Positions 62,438-64,000 of a stretch of 64,000 nt of DNA are shown one piece after another. How positions within the stretch are numbered: the stretch's first letter is position 1; each line of letters begins with the position of its first letter. A program made the position numbers and the translations under genes. Source of the DNA: Comamonas suwonensis (GTDB lineage Bacteria; Pseudomonadota; Gammaproteobacteria; Burkholderiales; Burkholderiaceae_C); the NCBI RefSeq assembly GCF_012844455.2, contig NZ_JABBCQ020000008.1, positions 164,527 through 228,526 on the forward strand, in the 5' to 3' direction. The notes below the pieces were generated by a model, which had not been told where the DNA came from, did not search any database, and saw nothing but the letters and a program-made list of their open reading frames with translations.

Positions 62438-62946
62438 GGCCAGCACAAGCTCTTGTTAGTGGTCGTACCTGTACAGGTTTTCAAACCACTGCTAGTCATT
62501 TCAAGATTGGCTACTTTGGGGTCTGATTTCACAGGGGAAGCAACTATTTTCACGCAAGTCGCAATCGACAGAGTGCTTGAACCAGTCCCCGGGCATGTGG
62601 TGGCCGTTAGGAAATAGCTGGCACCAGCTAAATTCTCTCCAGCAAATGTTTTAAAAGGAACATTGCCGGCAGTAATTCCTCCGCAAGCCGTAGACGGAGA
62701 GGGTGCTGTGGCTGTTGCAGCCCCTGTGGTGGTATTTGTCGAGAAGCCGAGATAGCAGTTGCGCTGTGTCATATAGCGTTCTTGCTGCTGTAATAGCTCG
62801 GCAATAGCTGCTCGCGCCTGCGCTCGTTTGCCCTTTAATACTGACTCTGTATAGGATGGATAAGCAATAGCGGCCAGGATACCGATGACTGCAACCACAA
62901 TCATCAGCTCAAGCAGAGTAAAGCCACGTTGAAATTCTTTCTTCAT
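62434..62946 (-). CDS. pilE: type IV pilin-like minor pilin (PilE type)
   Basis: The 170 residues begin MKKEFQRGFTLLELMIVVAV, a canonical prepilin cleavage site after Gly, followed by a hydrophobic helix (GILAAIAYPSYTESVLKGKRAQAR). The C-terminal part has three cysteine pairs (for example CYLGF...ACGG and CPGTG...ATC) expected in disulfide-stabilised D-regions. Gene order pilY1-pilE suits the minor pilin PilE of the PilVWXY1E cluster rather than the major pilin. Confidence 0.88.
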   Translation of the reverse strand: MKKEFQRGFTLLELMIVVAVIGILAAIAYPSYTESVLKGKRAQARAAIAELLQQQERYMTQRNCYLGFSTNTTTGAATATAPSPSTACGGITAGNVPFKTFAGENLAGASYFLTATTCPGTGSSTLSIATCVKIVASPVKSDPKVANLEMTSSGLKTCTGTTTNKSLCWP

Positions 62947-62948
62947 AA

Positions 62949-64000
62949 TTATTGATTTTTCATGTCTTGATAGCTGTTGATCTGGCGCCAGCTCAAACGT
63001 CCGATATTTTGCGTAATGGTGGTCGATTGACCGCTCGCATTTGCTCCGGATTGTCCGATGCTCAGGCCGCGTTTAGTAATTACTCTGATTCTTCTTCCGG
63101 TACTGTCGCTTTTGCTCACCGTTGTTTCATTTTCATTGGTGAAGAATACAGAAGGACCAAGAATACCCACAGTGGATTGTTTGTATTGTGCTAAACCATT
63201 GCTGATATTTAAAAGGTAAGAGTTACCACTGCCTTGGTTATTGGTGCAGCTGCCTGCAGTCGCTCCAGATGAGCCAGGAATAACGGTATTGAAGGAGGCA
63301 TTAAGTATTCCTAAGTCGGAAATGCTACTTACCAATTTTTCTCCATTGGATGGAAGATCGAAATACCATCCTGACCTCTTGGTTGTATCACTTGCAGAGG
63401 ATGCTCTGCCCCATTTGAATGCTGGAACAGTGATTAATTTGGTTGTGGTATTGACACTGCCTGCGGCAAGTCGACCTCTGCCTGCAATGGCTCCATCAGA
63501 TGCACTGGATGTGTCGAGTGCTGTGGAATTATTGTCGTAAATAACATAAAAACTATTGGTGGTTGTTGCTATGTTATCCGTAGACTCCAAGTATTTACCT
63601 GTTCCAAAAGCGATATAAAAAGTCTCAACACCGCCTACAAGTGGTCCGGTGAAGAGGGTAGGTGCTGCGGTAATTGATTGAACTTTGGGTGTAGTGCTGC
63701 CATCGCGAGCGATATACAAAGGAGCGGCTACAGCGGATGAGCCACTTCCTCTTTTAATGTATGAGAGGCCAGTCAAATTCCAAGAGCTAGTCGGTTTGTC
63801 GGAAAAACGCAATTTCCATAAGTTTCCATGTAGATCCCCTGTGTAGATGTCAGTGACTTCACCATTGGAACCATACAGAGGTGTGAAATTAGCGACTCCA
63901 GTGGGGGATGTTGCTTTTAATGTGGAATCGGCAGTCAGTGAGATTTTGAAGTAATTACTTCCTAGTGCCCATGATGTACCTGCAGACTTGTCTAGGGCTA
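62949..64000 (-). CDS. pilY1: PilY1/PilC-type pilus tip protein, 5' part outside the window
   Basis: Only the C-terminal ~350 residues are present, and the frame is open to the window edge. The visible part is the end of a beta-propeller domain: DIYTGDLHGNLWKLRFSDKP, LTGLSYIKRG, ETFYIAFGTGKYLE and GRRIRVITKRGLSIGQ. PilY1 sits at the tip of type IV pili and has roles in adhesion, retraction control and surface sensing. The von Willebrand-like N-terminal domain lies outside. pilE follows after two bases. The sequence is Ser/Thr-rich and AT-richer than the window average. Confidence 0.88.
   Translation of the reverse strand, partial: ALDKSAGTSWALGSNYFKISLTADSTLKATSPTGVANFTPLYGSNGEVTDIYTGDLHGNLWKLRFSDKPTSSWNLTGLSYIKRGSGSSAVAAPLYIARDGSTTPKVQSITAAPTLFTGPLVGGVETFYIAFGTGKYLESTDNIATTTNSFYVIYDNNSTALDTSSASDGAIAGRGRLAAGSVNTTTKLITVPAFKWGRASSASDTTKRSGWYFDLPSNGEKLVSSISDLGILNASFNTVIPGSSGATAGSCTNNQGSGNSYLLNISNGLAQYKQSTVGILGPSVFFTNENETTVSKSDSTGRRIRVITKRGLSIGQSGANASGQSTTITQNIGRLSWRQINSYQDMKNQ

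Noticed and set aside
1..64000. CRISPR arrays, tRNA or rRNA genes, complete insertion sequences, prophage or toxin-antitoxin modules
   Set aside because: I looked in all gaps and saw no regularly spaced direct repeats, no cloverleaf with a TTCRA loop, no transposase frame with terminal repeats and no phage structural genes.

Overview
The window looks like a chromosomal stretch of a Comamonadaceae betaproteobacterium, most likely Comamonas or a close relative. The evidence is a high-GC genome with strong codon bias, Burkholderiales-type gene orders (leuC-leuD-leuB-asd-fimV-truA-trpF-trpB-trpA-accD; bcp-Mth938-alaA-hom-thrC; rpsF-priB-rpsR-rplI-dnaB), and many copies of the TAGCTG/AGCGC intergenic repeat that I associate with this family. 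The genus is an inference from protein and synteny resemblance, not from a search. I see no rRNA, tRNA, CRISPR array, complete insertion sequence or prophage.

Layout. 0.1-5.6 kb: a phosphofructokinase, a TenA-like protein, small exported proteins, purT and an MscS-type channel. 5.8-9.1 kb: the most accessory-looking part, with a diguanylate-cyclase response regulator broken by a dinucleotide slip, an unknown membrane protein and a decayed methyltransferase. 9.1-12.2 kb: lysS, a LON-domain protein and yggT. 12.2-26.3 kb: a long minus-strand biosynthetic block for leucine (LysR, leuC, leuD, leuB), aspartate semialdehyde (asd), FimV, pseudouridine synthase, tryptophan (trpF, trpB, trpA) and fatty acids (accD). 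26.6-28 kb: a Sel1-repeat protein. 28-31.9 kb: the grpE-dnaK-dnaJ chaperone operon with a heat-shock-type promoter. 32.2-35.2 kb: rpsF-priB-rpsR-rplI then dnaB. 35.5-38.9 kb: a PhoH/PIN protein, peroxiredoxin and Mth938-like protein. 39-50.1 kb: alaA, hom and thrC followed by molybdenum-cofactor genes (mobB, moeA, moaD, moaE), interrupted by an exported protein of unknown function (between hom and thrC) and by a short-chain fatty-acid transporter, an orphan recombinase-like domain and two small unknowns (between moaD and moaE). 50.5-53.5 kb: clpB and a small membrane protein. 53.7-61.8 kb: aldehyde dehydrogenase, acetyltransferase, methyltransferase, dusC, a cardiolipin-synthase-like lipoprotein and ribD. 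61.8-64 kb: the end of a type IV pilus operon (pilY1, pilE, a FimT/GspH pseudopilin), visibly AT-richer than the rest and running off the right edge.

How the genes fit together. Most of the window is housekeeping: amino-acid, purine, flavin and Mo-cofactor synthesis, protein quality control (DnaK system and ClpB, each with a sigma-32-like promoter), replication (PriB, DnaB) and translation. The least explained signals are non-coding: two intergenic repeat families, one of which sits in a fixed orientation directly after stop codons in all three copies, and several clean inverted repeats in promoter regions (fimV, LysR/leu, alaA, ribD). I did not find a convincing new multi-gene defence or secretion system; the best leads are these repeats, the simple-sequence frameshifts at 5.9 and 8.7 kb, and the insertions into otherwise conserved gene orders.
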